NCBI RefSeq assembly: GCF_000735345.1
Contig: NZ_JMPJ01000066.1
Span: 206,889-270,888 of the forward strand
Direction of reading: 5' to 3'
Length of the DNA: 64,000 nt
Origin: Ewingella americana ATCC 33852
Lineage (GTDB): Bacteria; Pseudomonadota; Gammaproteobacteria; Enterobacterales; Enterobacteriaceae
Shown here: positions 53,342-62,574 of the stretch, piece by piece
Position numbering within the stretch: the first letter of the stretch is position 1
Layout: every line of letters begins with the position of its first letter
Program-made: the position numbers and the translations under genes
The notes under the pieces: generated by a model
Databases searched by the model: none
What the model was told of the DNA's origin: nothing
Seen by the model: only the letters and a program-made list of their open reading frames with translations

Positions 53342-53466
53342 CTATTCGGGCCATTGCCGTGCGCTGTGTAAAACACGCAATATCTTGATCTTGTTAGGAG
53401 TTGATGGAAGAACAGCATAGACCACAATGAAGTGTGTTTCCGGAATAATCAGTTCGCGGGTTTCCG
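53342..53466 (-). pseudogene. 3' remnant of a RelE/ParE-type toxin gene
   Basis: Directly after the orphan antitoxin stop, the minus strand encodes LAETRELIIPETHFIVVYAV (about 40 codons), then PNKIKILRVLHTA; the last codons shift frame to read ARQWPE and stop (53344-53342), the normal ParE/RelE end. The 5' two-thirds of the toxin gene are absent and a 2-bp shift lies near the end. No intact toxin start is present, so it is inactive. Confidence 0.7.
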
Positions 53467-53754
53467 CTAAACGCCCTTTTCTTCCCTGCGCTTGGCGAAA
53501 TACGCCTCCACCTCTTCATGAGGTATGCCCGGCGAGTCGTCTTCCAAGGACTCCCGAACTTTAGCCTTAAACCATATATCGTAAGCTTTTGAATCCGAGA
53601 CAAACCCGGCTGGCAACCCTCCTTCATTGGCGACTCGCGTCAATAAAATCCTCACAACGTCAGAGAGGGTCAAACCAAGGCTTTCAAGCACTGCGCTTGC
53701 TTTGTCCTTAATTTCTGAATCGATACGCGCCTGAACCAGAGCATTTGGCATCAT
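53467..53754 (-). CDS. RelB/DinJ-family antitoxin (orphan)
   Basis: The 95-residue protein begins MMPNALVQARIDSEIKDKASAVLESLGLTLSDVVRILLTR, the ribbon-helix-helix of RelB/DinJ antitoxins; the C-terminal toxin-binding part (PHEEVEAYFAKRREEKG) resembles the one in the antitoxin at 55559. The start at 53754 has GAGGAA 5 bp upstream. Its partner toxin is only a remnant (53342-53466), so it now stands alone. It may still repress its own promoter or act against other toxins. Confidence 0.85.
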   Translation of the reverse strand: MMPNALVQARIDSEIKDKASAVLESLGLTLSDVVRILLTRVANEGGLPAGFVSDSKAYDIWFKAKVRESLEDDSPGIPHEEVEAYFAKRREEKGV

Positions 53755-53813
53755 GTTTTCCTCATTGGGCATTAAGCCCTTATTGTCATTCAATTGAATG
53801 ACAACATCCACCT

Positions 53814-55256
53814 TCACTGCGCGATTCTTTGCAGCATGTAGGGATAGAACGGGTTGGATGACACGCGCATTAGCTGATCCATACTGACCACCAGCGCCCC
53901 GCTTTCACCCCGCGCGGCCAAACGCCCGAGGTGAATGCCGTATTGCGGTGCGCCCTGCGGATTTCGCCCATACAGGGAGTCGTCCAGTGGGAAAGGCAGC
54001 GCGACGTGTGATAGCGAATAAAACTCTGATGGATAATCAATACCCAGCGGCGTGGTGGTGGCCTGAGCCTGCTCCGCCTCGGTGATTTGCGCCACTGTCG
54101 CCGCCTGCTCTGGCGACGCGTTGGTGATAACCGTGGTTTGATAGTGACGCGGCGCGGCGGGCAGCAGCCGCTCGATGGCGGTTTCGCTAGACGCACGCAG
54201 CAATGGCCCGACATAAGCATTGCGGTTGATATCAATTAACACCAGCTGGCTGCCATTGGCGGGCAACTGGTTAAACAGGTGCGTGACCACGGCGCGGGTG
54301 CTGACTGTCGAGTCCAACACTGATTGGAAAGCCAGAATCGGCGGCAGTTGCTCCAGCTTGCCCGACTTGGCATCTGCACTGACCTGCTTTTGCAAGGCGC
54401 GGGTCAACAGATAGGACTGTCGCGCGCCGTTCACCGGAAATGAGTTGTATTTGAACGGATTGAACTCCGGCAAAATATTTAGCCACGCCGTCTTGGCGAA
54501 GGCGGGGAAAATCGCCGGCCAGCCAGCGATACCGGCAAAGCGCGCAAAGCTGGTGACGCCGATCATCGGCGAGATAAGCACTAAACGCGCCGGCCGTTCA
54601 AGGGAGGCATTATCCAACGCGTCCAGCGTGTACTTCACCGCCAGCGCCCCGCCGTTTGAGAAACCGACCATTTGTAGCGGGACATCGGGACCTGCCGCGC
54701 GCCGCGCTTCCCTTACGGCGAGCCTTGTGGCGGCTAGCCACTGCGGCCAATCAACATTGGTCAGCCCGCCCGGCACGGTGCCATGACCCGGCAGACGAAT
54801 GCCCACCGCCACAAAACCGCGCCGCTGATAATCTTGTGCAATGTGCCGCAGGCTATAAGGCGAGTCAGTCAGGCCATGCAGCAACACCACCGCGCCTCGG
54901 GGTTTCCCCTCGGGCATTAGCTCGTAAGACCGATTCCAGTCCGTCGCAAAATGCTCGGGATAAATCGGGCTACGGTCATAATAGCGATTCAAAGGAATAC
55001 GCTCTTCAGGCTCCAGTTTGTCCGTCACCTGCTGTTTCACTTCTTCAAACGCGCGCTGTTCTGCCTTGAGATAATCCGCCCAAGTGCTTTTATCAAGCTG
55101 CGCCTCGGTGAGTTCATCCGGAACCAAACGATGCCAAGGCTCAAGGGGTGCTCCTTGAAGGGAGTCGTAAGCACGGACGCCAAACAGGGTGAGTGCCACC
55201 AGCAACAGGGCAAATAGCCCTCTTTTCAAACGGCGCGACAATTTTCGAAAGTGCAT
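53814..55256 (-). CDS. Membrane-anchored alpha/beta hydrolase
   Basis: The 480-residue protein has one N-terminal membrane helix (LKRGLFALLLVALTLFGVRAY, about 14-34) and an alpha/beta-hydrolase domain: GAVVLLHGLTDSPYSLRHIA (oxyanion, about 122-141), catalytic Ser in MVGFSNGGALAVKY (about 196-209), and the family's DSTVS and SHVA regions for Asp and His. It is most like bacterial lysophospholipase/esterase proteins, substrate unknown. Starts at 55280 and 55256 are both possible; neither has a strong Shine-Dalgarno, and the 55280 ATG overlaps the toxin stop by 10 bp. It is flanked on both sides by toxin-antitoxin genes. Confidence 0.8.
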   Translation of the reverse strand: MHFRKLSRRLKRGLFALLLVALTLFGVRAYDSLQGAPLEPWHRLVPDELTEAQLDKSTWADYLKAEQRAFEEVKQQVTDKLEPEERIPLNRYYDRSPIYPEHFATDWNRSYELMPEGKPRGAVVLLHGLTDSPYSLRHIAQDYQRRGFVAVGIRLPGHGTVPGGLTNVDWPQWLAATRLAVREARRAAGPDVPLQMVGFSNGGALAVKYTLDALDNASLERPARLVLISPMIGVTSFARFAGIAGWPAIFPAFAKTAWLNILPEFNPFKYNSFPVNGARQSYLLTRALQKQVSADAKSGKLEQLPPILAFQSVLDSTVSTRAVVTHLFNQLPANGSQLVLIDINRNAYVGPLLRASSETAIERLLPAAPRHYQTTVITNASPEQAATVAQITEAEQAQATTTPLGIDYPSEFYSLSHVALPFPLDDSLYGRNPQGAPQYGIHLGRLAARGESGALVVSMDQLMRVSSNPFYPYMLQRIAQ

Positions 55257-55270
55257 GAAGTCAGTATTCC

Positions 55271-55543
55271 CTAGGGCCATCGCTGGGCGTGGTGAATGAT
55301 TCTAACGATATGAAGTTCAACGCACCGTATCTGATAAATCATAATGTAATTTGGCCGAATCACTGCCTCACGTAAACCCGCGACTCTACTCTCTCTATAA
55401 ATTAGCGGGTCGATACAGACCCGCTCGGCAAAAATGTCAAACTCATCATCAAGCGCTATCGCAGCCTGCACATTCTGGGCTGATAGCCAGTCAAAAATGC
55501 GTTCACGGTCCTCGAGTGCCATTGGTTTCCATACCAGTTGCAT
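55271..55543 (-). CDS. RelE/ParE-superfamily toxin
   Basis: The 90-residue protein has the ParE/RelE pattern: MQLVWKPMALEDRERIFDWLSAQ, a helical pair, then VAGLREAVIRPNYIMIYQI and HIVRIIHHAQRWP at the end. It starts 15 bp after the antitoxin at 55559-56005. It is intact, unlike the remnant at 53342-53466, with which it shares the same end motif. Its stop overlaps the possible hydrolase ATG. Confidence 0.88.
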   Translation of the reverse strand: MQLVWKPMALEDRERIFDWLSAQNVQAAIALDDEFDIFAERVCIDPLIYRESRVAGLREAVIRPNYIMIYQIRCVELHIVRIIHHAQRWP

Positions 55544-55558
55544 AGTTTTCCTTAACGC

Positions 55559-56005
55559 TTATTCACTCTCTTTTTTATTCAGCACGGCTTTTCGGGCTGC
55601 GAAGTAGGCTTTGACGTCTTCATGAGCAACGGTGGGCCGTGGGTCATCAAGTGATTCTTGGACCTGTTCGCGCAGCCAAGCATCAAGAGCCGCAGCCTCG
55701 TGGGCACGTTTGAGGGCTTCGGAACGGTCCGGGCGGGTCACTCCTCCACCGTTCGCGGGGTCAAAGTCGGTGATATCCACTTCAAAGCGATTGATACCGA
55801 ACTCTTTTAAGTAAGCGGCGAGCGTTTCAAACCGTTTGAAAACGCGCACCTTACCACTGCGTTGGGCCATAAGGGCCGCCTGACTTACGCCATATTTAAT
55901 CATTATTGTCCATCCTCCATGTTGGGCTATCACACTTACCTGACTCACTACTCCCGCCTCGTTCAAGCGGGTCAGTGATCCGTGGTCGATCATCTCTTGT
56001 GCCAT
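55559..56005 (-). CDS. Antitoxin, ParD/StbD-like stability protein
   Basis: The 148-residue protein is an unusual antitoxin type that starts MIDHGSLTRLNEAG (within MAQEMIDHG...) and has SVIAQHGGWTIMIKYGVSQAALMAQRSGKVRVFKRFETLAAYLKEFGI (about 25-75), an IKYG/RKVRLF-like domain seen in addiction modules, and a C-terminal ParD-like toxin-binding helix (ALDAWLREQVQESLDDPRPTVAHEDVKAYFAARK). The end resembles the orphan antitoxin at 53467. It precedes the toxin by 15 bp. Confidence 0.82.
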   Translation of the reverse strand: MAQEMIDHGSLTRLNEAGVVSQVSVIAQHGGWTIMIKYGVSQAALMAQRSGKVRVFKRFETLAAYLKEFGINRFEVDITDFDPANGGGVTRPDRSEALKRAHEAAALDAWLREQVQESLDDPRPTVAHEDVKAYFAARKAVLNKKESE

Positions 56006-56275
56006 AGGTCAGCTCACTTTCCTGTAATCAACAATAAATCATTTATGCAATTATCTATACATCGCAGAGAATAGAAAGCCGATTTTATCTGTTTTGTGCG
56101 TGGCAACTCGCAAAATTCCCGCGCCATTTTCGGTCAGTTGCATAGCAACGGTGGTGCAACATTTGTGCAGTGGATATTTTACCCACCACAAAACCCTTTA
56201 AAATCAAAAACTAAAAATATGGCACAGCCTTTGCTTTGTTGAATTCAATCTTGTGTACCAGATGGAATTCAACCA
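56006..56275. promoter_or_regulatory. Control region of the urea degradation operon
   Basis: 270 AT-rich bases between divergent genes (antitoxin minus, atzF plus). The repeat TTGTGTACCAGATGGAATTCAACC just before the start of atzF and GTGGTGCAAC...GTGCAGTGG near 56150 could be NtrC/GntR-type sites, but I could not assign them. A TTTGCTTTGTTGAATTC stretch may hold the -10. No gene is visible. Confidence 0.4.
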
Positions 56276-58123
56276 ATGAACGACAGCAAAAGCTCGGTAA
56301 CTACACCTTTTCATGCCTTCACTTTACCTGACTGGCAACGGCACTATCTTTCTGCACCGGACAGTTTGCGCAGTTCGCTGTCAATGGTTCTGGCCAGCCT
56401 GAATCCGCAAGACACCGCATGGCTCTATTTGGCGACGCCTGACCAGCTCGAGGCGCAATTCGCCCATTTGGAGCAGTTACGCCGCGATGCCAATGGCTCA
56501 CTGGCTTCACTGCCGTTGTTTGGCGTGCCTTTCGCGGTCAAAGACAACATCGACGTCGGCGGCTGGCCGACCAGCGCCGCCTGCCCTGAATTCACCTACG
56601 TCGCCCAAGACGATGCCACCGTGGTCGCTAACCTGCGCGCCAAAGGGGCCATTGTGGTCGGCAAAACCAACCTCGACCAATTCGCCACCGGACTGGTGGG
56701 CACTCGCTCTCCGCGCGGGGCGGTGCGCAACACTTTCAACCCAGATTACGTCAGCGGTGGCTCAAGCTCCGGCTCGGCCTCGGTGCTGGCGCACGGGCTG
56801 GTTGCCTTCTCTCTGGGCACTGACACCGCAGGCTCCGGCCGCGTACCGGCGGGCTTCAACAATATTGTGGGTTTGAAGCCCACCAAGGGCTGGCTGTCGA
56901 ATAAAGGCGTGGTTCCGGCCTGCCGATTGAACGACGCCGTCTCCGTTTTCGCTCTCACCGTGGAAGACGCCCAAGCCGTGGCCCACGCCGCCGGGGGATA
57001 TGACGCCGCTGATGCCTATTCGCGCGCCAATCCGCACACCGCGCCAGCCGCCATGTCCGCCCACCCGCGCTTCGCCGTGCCGAACAGTCTGGAATTCTTC
57101 GGCGACGCGCTGGCCGAGTTTGAATTTGAGCAATCTCTTGAGCGCCTGTCTGCCAGCGGCGTGACGCTGGTGCCTATCGACTTCACGCCGTTCCGCGAAC
57201 TGGCGGAGCAGCTCTATTACGGCGCGTGGGTCGCCGAGCGCACGGTGGCGGTGGGGAAAATTTTCGAAGAAACGCCAGAAGTGATGGACCCCACGGTGCG
57301 CGGCATTGTGGCGAACGGGCTGAATTACAGCGCCTGTGATGCTTGGCGGGCCGAATACCTGCGGGCCGAGCTGGCGCGCAAAATCAATCTGGCGCTCGAA
57401 GGTTTTGACGCGCTGATCGTGCCGACCTCCCCGACCATTCGCACGCTGGAAGAGATGGCGCAGGAGCCGGTGCGCTACAACTCGCAGTTCGGCACCTATA
57501 CCAACTTCACCAATCTGGCGGACCTTTCTGCGCTGGCGCTGCCTGCCAGCATTCGCGCCGACGGCCTGCCGTCCGGCATCACGCTGATTGCTCCGGCATG
57601 GCACGACGACGCGCTGGCCGCCTTTGGTCGCCAGTGGCAGCGCAGCCTTTCTCTGCCTCTCGGTGCAACCGGCCGCGAACTGAGCGCCAACGCGCTGATG
57701 CACGCCATTCCGACCAGTAAAGACCACGTGCGCGTCGCCGTGGTGGGGGCGCACCTGACCGGCATGCCGCTGAACTTCCAACTGACCCAGCGCAAAGCCG
57801 TGCGGGTCGAGCAGACCACCACCGCTGCCAACTACAAGCTGTTTGCGCTGGCCAACACCCAGCCGCCAAAACCGGGCTTGGTTCGCGCCGAGGGCGGCAG
57901 CGCCATCATCGTCGAGCTGTGGGACATTCCGCTGGCGCGCTTCGGCGAGTTCGTGGCGGAGATCCCCGCGCCGCTGGGCATTGGCTCGCTGCAACTGGCC
58001 GACGGCCGCACGGTGAAAGGCTTTATCTGCGAGCCGTGGGCAATTTCCGACGCTACCGACATCACCCATTTTGGCGGCTGGAGAAGCTACATCTCCCACC
58101 TCGCCTCCCTGAATCACGCCTGA
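56276..58123 (+). CDS. atzF: Allophanate hydrolase
   Basis: Allophanate hydrolase converts allophanate (from urea carboxylase) into ammonia and bicarbonate. The 615-residue protein has an amidase-signature domain (1-470) with catalytic Lys in FAVKDNIDV (about 82), the Ser-rich GGSSSGSASVLA (cis-Ser about 160) and nucleophile Ser in TDTAGSGRVPAG (about 184), then a C-terminal domain (about 480-610) typical of AtzF. It overlaps no neighbour and is followed after 11 bp by urea carboxylase, the usual pair of the ATP-dependent, nickel-free urea pathway. Confidence 0.95.
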   Translation: MNDSKSSVTTPFHAFTLPDWQRHYLSAPDSLRSSLSMVLASLNPQDTAWLYLATPDQLEAQFAHLEQLRRDANGSLASLPLFGVPFAVKDNIDVGGWPTSAACPEFTYVAQDDATVVANLRAKGAIVVGKTNLDQFATGLVGTRSPRGAVRNTFNPDYVSGGSSSGSASVLAHGLVAFSLGTDTAGSGRVPAGFNNIVGLKPTKGWLSNKGVVPACRLNDAVSVFALTVEDAQAVAHAAGGYDAADAYSRANPHTAPAAMSAHPRFAVPNSLEFFGDALAEFEFEQSLERLSASGVTLVPIDFTPFRELAEQLYYGAWVAERTVAVGKIFEETPEVMDPTVRGIVANGLNYSACDAWRAEYLRAELARKINLALEGFDALIVPTSPTIRTLEEMAQEPVRYNSQFGTYTNFTNLADLSALALPASIRADGLPSGITLIAPAWHDDALAAFGRQWQRSLSLPLGATGRELSANALMHAIPTSKDHVRVAVVGAHLTGMPLNFQLTQRKAVRVEQTTTAANYKLFALANTQPPKPGLVRAEGGSAIIVELWDIPLARFGEFVAEIPAPLGIGSLQLADGRTVKGFICEPWAISDATDITHFGGWRSYISHLASLNHA

Positions 58124-58134
58124 GGATCACGACG

Positions 58135-61100
58135 ATGTTTACTACCGTATTAGTGGCAAACCGCGGCGAAATTGCCTGCCGCGCAATTCGTACTCTGAAA
58201 CGCCTCGGCGTGACCAGCGTGGCGGTCTATTCCGACGCCGATCGCAATGCGCCGCACGTCACCGACGCCGATATCGCCATTGCGTTGGGCGGTGAGAAGG
58301 CCAGCGACAGCTATTTGGTGATCGACAAGATTCTGGCCGCCGCCAAACAGACCGGCGCGCAGGCGATTTATCCGGGCTACGGTTTCCTGTCCGAAAGCGC
58401 CGAATTCGCTGACGCCTGTGAAGCAGCGGGCATCGCCTTTATTGGCCCGAGCGCGGCGCAAATCCGCGAGTTTGGCCTTAAACACCGGGCGCGCGAGCTG
58501 GCGGGAGCCGCCAATGTGCCAATGACGCCGGGCACCGGCCTGCTGGATAGCATTGAAGAAGCCGTCAGCGCGGCGGCTGAAATTGGCTACCCGATTATGT
58601 TGAAAAGCACCGCGGGTGGTGGCGGTATCGGCCTGACTCGCTGTGATGACGAAGCCGCCCTGCGCGCCGCGTGGGACAGTGTGAAACGCCTCGGCGAGCA
58701 CTTCTTCCGTGACGCGGGGGTGTTTTTAGAGCGTTTTGTAGATCGCGCGCGCCATGTAGAAGTGCAGATTTTTGGTGACGGCAAAGGCCGGGTGGTGGCC
58801 CTCGGCGAGCGTGACTGTTCGCTGCAACGCCGCAACCAAAAAGTGGTTGAGGAGACGCCAGCGCCGAACCTGCCACAGGCCACGCGAGAAGCCTTGCACC
58901 GCGCCGCCGTGCAGCTCGGGGAGTCGGTCAGCTATCGCAGCGCGGGCACTGTCGAGTTTATTTTCGACCCGGCGCGCAACGAATTTTACTTCCTCGAAGT
59001 GAATACCCGCCTGCAAGTTGAGCATCCGGTCACCGAAATGGTCACCGGGCTGGACCTGATTGAGTGCATGCTGCGCGTGGCCGCCGATCAGCCGCTAGAC
59101 TGGGCTGCGATGGAAAAAGCCCCGCAGGGCGCAGCGATGGAAGTGCGTATTTACGCCGAAGACCCGCTGAAAAACTTCCAGCCAAGCCCCGGCGTGCTGA
59201 CGGAAGTGGTGTTCCCTGACGACGTACGCGTCGACGGCTGGGTCTCTACCGGCAGTGAAGTTTCAGCGTTTTATGACCCGATGATCGCCAAGCTTATCGT
59301 TCACGGTAAAGACCGCGAAGAGGCTCTTGAGAAGATGTCCCGTGCGCTGGCCGCCACCCGCCTGCACGGCATCAGCAGCAACATTGATTATCTGCGCCAA
59401 GTGGTCGCCACGCCGGTGTTCCATCAGGGCGAGATGTGGACGCGGATGCTCGACAGCTTCGAGTACGCGCCGCAGGCCGTCGAAGTGATTGCGCCCGGCA
59501 CCTACAGCAGCATTCAGGATTACCCCGGCCGCCTCGGCTATTGGGATATCGGCGTGCCACCGTCCGGCCCGATGGACGATTTTGCCTTCCGTCTGGCTAA
59601 CCGCATCGTGGGCAACCACCTCGACGCCGCCGGGCTGGAATTCACCCTGCAAGGCCCGACCCTGCGTTTCCACTGCGACGCCACTATCGCGCTGGCCGGC
59701 GCACTCTGCCCGGCAGACCTTGATGGCGAAACCGTGGACTATTGGCAGCCGGTGCAGGTCAAAGCCGGGCAGACGCTAACTCTTGGCCGCGCCACTCAGG
59801 GCTGTCGCACCTATCTGGCGGTGCGCAACGGCTTCGACGTGCCGGTTTACCTCGGCAGCCGTTCGACCTTTGCCCTCGGCCAGTTTGGCGGCCACGCGGG
59901 CCGCACGCTGCGCGTCGCCGATATGCTCACCGTTTCCCAGCCGGAGCTTGACGCCTGCACCACCCCTGCGCCGGTAGATTTGCCGCAGGCCGCTGCACCG
60001 CACATCGTGCCGACTTACGGCAATGTCTGGAATATCGGCGTGCTTTACGGGCCGCACGGCGCACCGGACTTCTTCACCAAAGAGTCCATCGACGCCTTCT
60101 TCGAAGCCGAGTGGCAAGTGCATTACAACTCCAACCGCCTCGGCGTGCGCCTGACCGGACCAAAGCCGCAGTGGGCGCGGCTGGACGGCGGCGAAGCGGG
60201 CCTGCACCCGTCCAACGTGCATGACTGCGAATACGCCATCGGCGCAATCAACTTTACCGGCGACTTCCCGGTGATTTTGACCCGCGACGGGCCAAGCCTC
60301 GGCGGTTTCGTCTGCCCGGTGACCATTGCCAAAGCCGAGCTGTGGAAAGTCGGTCAGGTGAAACCGGGGGATAAAATTCGCTTCCACCCTATCAGCTTTG
60401 AGCAAGCGCAGGCGCTGGAGCTGGCCCAGCAGGGCACCATCGACTCATTAATGCCGGTCGAAGCTATGGCGCTGGCCACGCCGTCCCTGCTGCCTGACAC
60501 CACGGCGTCCGCCACCGTGCTGGCTGAACTTCCGGCCAGCGCCGAGCGCCCGTCGGTGCAATATCGTCAGGCCGGTGACGGCTACATTCTGATCGAGTAC
60601 GGCGACAACGTGCTGGATTTGGCCCTGCGTCTGCGCCTTTATCTGCTGATGAAAGCCATCCGCGAAGCCGCCGAGCCGGGCATTGAGGAGCTGTCGCCGG
60701 GCGTGCGCTCGCTGCAAATTCGCTATGACAGCCGGGTGATTCACCAGTCGCACCTGCTTCAGCACCTGTTGACGCTGGAGCACGACTTGGCCGACGTCAG
60801 CCAGCTAAAAATCCCTACCCGCATCGTGCATATGCCGATGGCGTTCGAAGACTCCGCCACCCTTGGCGCGGTGGAGCGCTACCAGCAAACCGTGCGCGCC
60901 GAAGCGCCGTGGCTGCCGAACAACGTCGACTTTATTCAGCGCACCAACGGGCTGGCGAGCCGTCAGGAAGTGAAAGACATCATCTTCAACGCCAGCTACC
61001 TGATCCTCGGGCTGGGAGATGTCTACCTCGGCGCGCCGTGCGCCGTGCCTGTCGACCCGCGCCATCGTCTGCTGAGTTCGAAATACAACCCGGCGCGTAC

Positions 61101-61773
61101 TTACACCGCCGAAGGCACCGTCGGCATTGGCGGCATGTACATGTGCATCTACGGCATGGACTCGCCGGGGGGCTACCAGTTGGTGGGCCGCACCCTGCCG
61201 ATTTGGAACAAGTATCTGAAAAATGCCCAGTTCAAAAACGGCGAGCCGTGGCTGCTGCACTTCTTCGATCAGGTGCGTTTCTATGAAGTGACTGAAGAGG
61301 AGCTTGAGGCCCAGCGCGACGCCTTCCGCGAAGGCCGCGCGCAGGTGCGGATTGAAGAAACCGAGTTTGATTTTGCCCAGTACACCCAGTTCTTGGCTGA
61401 CAACGCGGAGGATATCGCCGACTTCCGCTCGCGCCAGTCCGCCGCTTTCACCGCCGAAGTCGCCCACTGGGCCGCGCAGGAGAGTGCGGCCGTGGAAGCC
61501 GCCGCCAACGCGGTGCAAGTGGTTGAATATCAAAGCGAACAGGACGGCCATCTGGTGAGCGCCGACCTGAATGGCAACGTGTGGAAGATTCTGGTCGAGC
61601 CGGGCCAGCAGGTGGAAGAGGGTCAGGCGCTGATCGTGGTGGAAGCGATGAAAATGGAGCTGTCGGTCTACGCCCCTTGCGCGGGCCGAGTAAGCAAAAT
61701 CAGCTGTCAGCAAGGCCGTCCGGTCGGCCCCGGCGACGCACTGCTATGGCTAGACGTCGCGCAATCGGCCTAA
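58135..61773 (+). CDS. uca: Urea carboxylase
   Basis: Urea carboxylase uses ATP, bicarbonate and biotin to carboxylate urea to allophanate. The 1212-residue protein is multidomain: biotin carboxylase (about 1-450; VLVANRGEIACRAIRTLKRLG, ATP-grasp GGGGIGLTR), carboxyltransferase of KipA/AHS2 type (about 465-780; IQDYPGRLGYWDIGVPPSGPMD) then KipI/AHS1 type (about 810-1050), and a C-terminal biotinyl domain with VEAMKMEL (Lys about 1172). The start at 58135 (MFTTVLVANRG) has GAGGA upstream; the reading frame opens further up within atzF but that is shadow. Full length. Confidence 0.96.
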   Translation: MFTTVLVANRGEIACRAIRTLKRLGVTSVAVYSDADRNAPHVTDADIAIALGGEKASDSYLVIDKILAAAKQTGAQAIYPGYGFLSESAEFADACEAAGIAFIGPSAAQIREFGLKHRARELAGAANVPMTPGTGLLDSIEEAVSAAAEIGYPIMLKSTAGGGGIGLTRCDDEAALRAAWDSVKRLGEHFFRDAGVFLERFVDRARHVEVQIFGDGKGRVVALGERDCSLQRRNQKVVEETPAPNLPQATREALHRAAVQLGESVSYRSAGTVEFIFDPARNEFYFLEVNTRLQVEHPVTEMVTGLDLIECMLRVAADQPLDWAAMEKAPQGAAMEVRIYAEDPLKNFQPSPGVLTEVVFPDDVRVDGWVSTGSEVSAFYDPMIAKLIVHGKDREEALEKMSRALAATRLHGISSNIDYLRQVVATPVFHQGEMWTRMLDSFEYAPQAVEVIAPGTYSSIQDYPGRLGYWDIGVPPSGPMDDFAFRLANRIVGNHLDAAGLEFTLQGPTLRFHCDATIALAGALCPADLDGETVDYWQPVQVKAGQTLTLGRATQGCRTYLAVRNGFDVPVYLGSRSTFALGQFGGHAGRTLRVADMLTVSQPELDACTTPAPVDLPQAAAPHIVPTYGNVWNIGVLYGPHGAPDFFTKESIDAFFEAEWQVHYNSNRLGVRLTGPKPQWARLDGGEAGLHPSNVHDCEYAIGAINFTGDFPVILTRDGPSLGGFVCPVTIAKAELWKVGQVKPGDKIRFHPISFEQAQALELAQQGTIDSLMPVEAMALATPSLLPDTTASATVLAELPASAERPSVQYRQAGDGYILIEYGDNVLDLALRLRLYLLMKAIREAAEPGIEELSPGVRSLQIRYDSRVIHQSHLLQHLLTLEHDLADVSQLKIPTRIVHMPMAFEDSATLGAVERYQQTVRAEAPWLPNNVDFIQRTNGLASRQEVKDIIFNASYLILGLGDVYLGAPCAVPVDPRHRLLSSKYNPARTYTAEGTVGIGGMYMCIYGMDSPGGYQLVGRTLPIWNKYLKNAQFKNGEPWLLHFFDQVRFYEVTEEELEAQRDAFREGRAQVRIEETEFDFAQYTQFLADNAEDIADFRSRQSAAFTAEVAHWAAQESAAVEAAANAVQVVEYQSEQDGHLVSADLNGNVWKILVEPGQQVEEGQALIVVEAMKMELSVYAPCAGRVSKISCQQGRPVGPGDALLWLDVAQSA

Positions 61774-61795
61774 GCCAAGAAGAGTAGGAGCCAAG

Positions 61796-62533
61796 ATGCA
61801 ACTGACTGATTCACGTAACGCTGCGGATAAAAAGCGCACCAAAATCCGCCCGGAAGGGCTGGCCGAGCGCATTTATTTGCAGCTCAAGGACGACATTTTC
61901 AACTTTCGCCTGCTGCCGGGCGACAGGTTCAGTGAGAACGATGTTGCAGACCGCATGGAAACCAGCCGCACGCCGGTGCGTCAGGCGTTGTTTTGGCTGG
62001 AGCGCGAAGGCTATGTCGAGGTGTTTTTCCGCAGCGGTTGGCAGGTCAGGCCGTTCGACTTCGACTATTTCGAGCAGCTTTACGACCTGCGCATCGTGCT
62101 GGAGCTGGAGGCGGTGAAACGCCTCTGCGCCCTGCCTGCGGCCTTGCAGCCGGTGCAACTCGGCCAGCTAAAGGCGTTCTGGGTAGAGGCGCCGCGCCTC
62201 GAGGACGGGCAGGAAGTCTCGCGCTATGACGAAGCTTTCCACATGACGCTGGTCGAGGCCGCGGGCAATGCCGAAATGGCGCGTATTCACCGCGACCTGA
62301 CGGAGAAAATCCGCATCATTCGCCGCCTCGATTTCACCAAAGGCTCGCGCATTGATGCCACGTATCACGAACACGCGAGCATTCTGCTCGCTATCTTGCA
62401 CCAGCAAACCGAGGAGGCTCAGCGCCAACTTCACGACCACATCTCGGGCAGTAAGGCCGAGGTACGCAAAATCACGCTGCACATGCTGCATCAGGCTCGA
62501 AATGATGAGGGCAACCCATCAGGACTTTTATAA
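61796..62533 (+). CDS. GntR-family (FadR/FCD) regulator
   Basis: The 245-residue protein has an N-terminal winged helix (GLAERIYLQLKDDIFNFRLLPGDRFSENDVADRMETSRTPVRQALFWLEREG, residues 20-70) and an FCD ligand-binding domain (about 95-220, with DEAFHMTLVEAAGNAEM and YHEHASILLAILHQQ supplying metal-binding residues). It lies in the urea operon between urea carboxylase (22 bp) and urtA, so it probably regulates this operon in response to a urea-related ligand. Confidence 0.9.
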   Translation: MQLTDSRNAADKKRTKIRPEGLAERIYLQLKDDIFNFRLLPGDRFSENDVADRMETSRTPVRQALFWLEREGYVEVFFRSGWQVRPFDFDYFEQLYDLRIVLELEAVKRLCALPAALQPVQLGQLKAFWVEAPRLEDGQEVSRYDEAFHMTLVEAAGNAEMARIHRDLTEKIRIIRRLDFTKGSRIDATYHEHASILLAILHQQTEEAQRQLHDHISGSKAEVRKITLHMLHQARNDEGNPSGLL

Positions 62534-62574
62534 AAATTTTTCGACTTAAACCAATAACCAACAGGGGTTTTACT

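Noticed and set aside
53394-53627. A minus-strand frame of 77 codons after the orphan antitoxin
   Set aside because: It is a shifted frame through the antitoxin and toxin remnant; the toxin homology lies in another frame.
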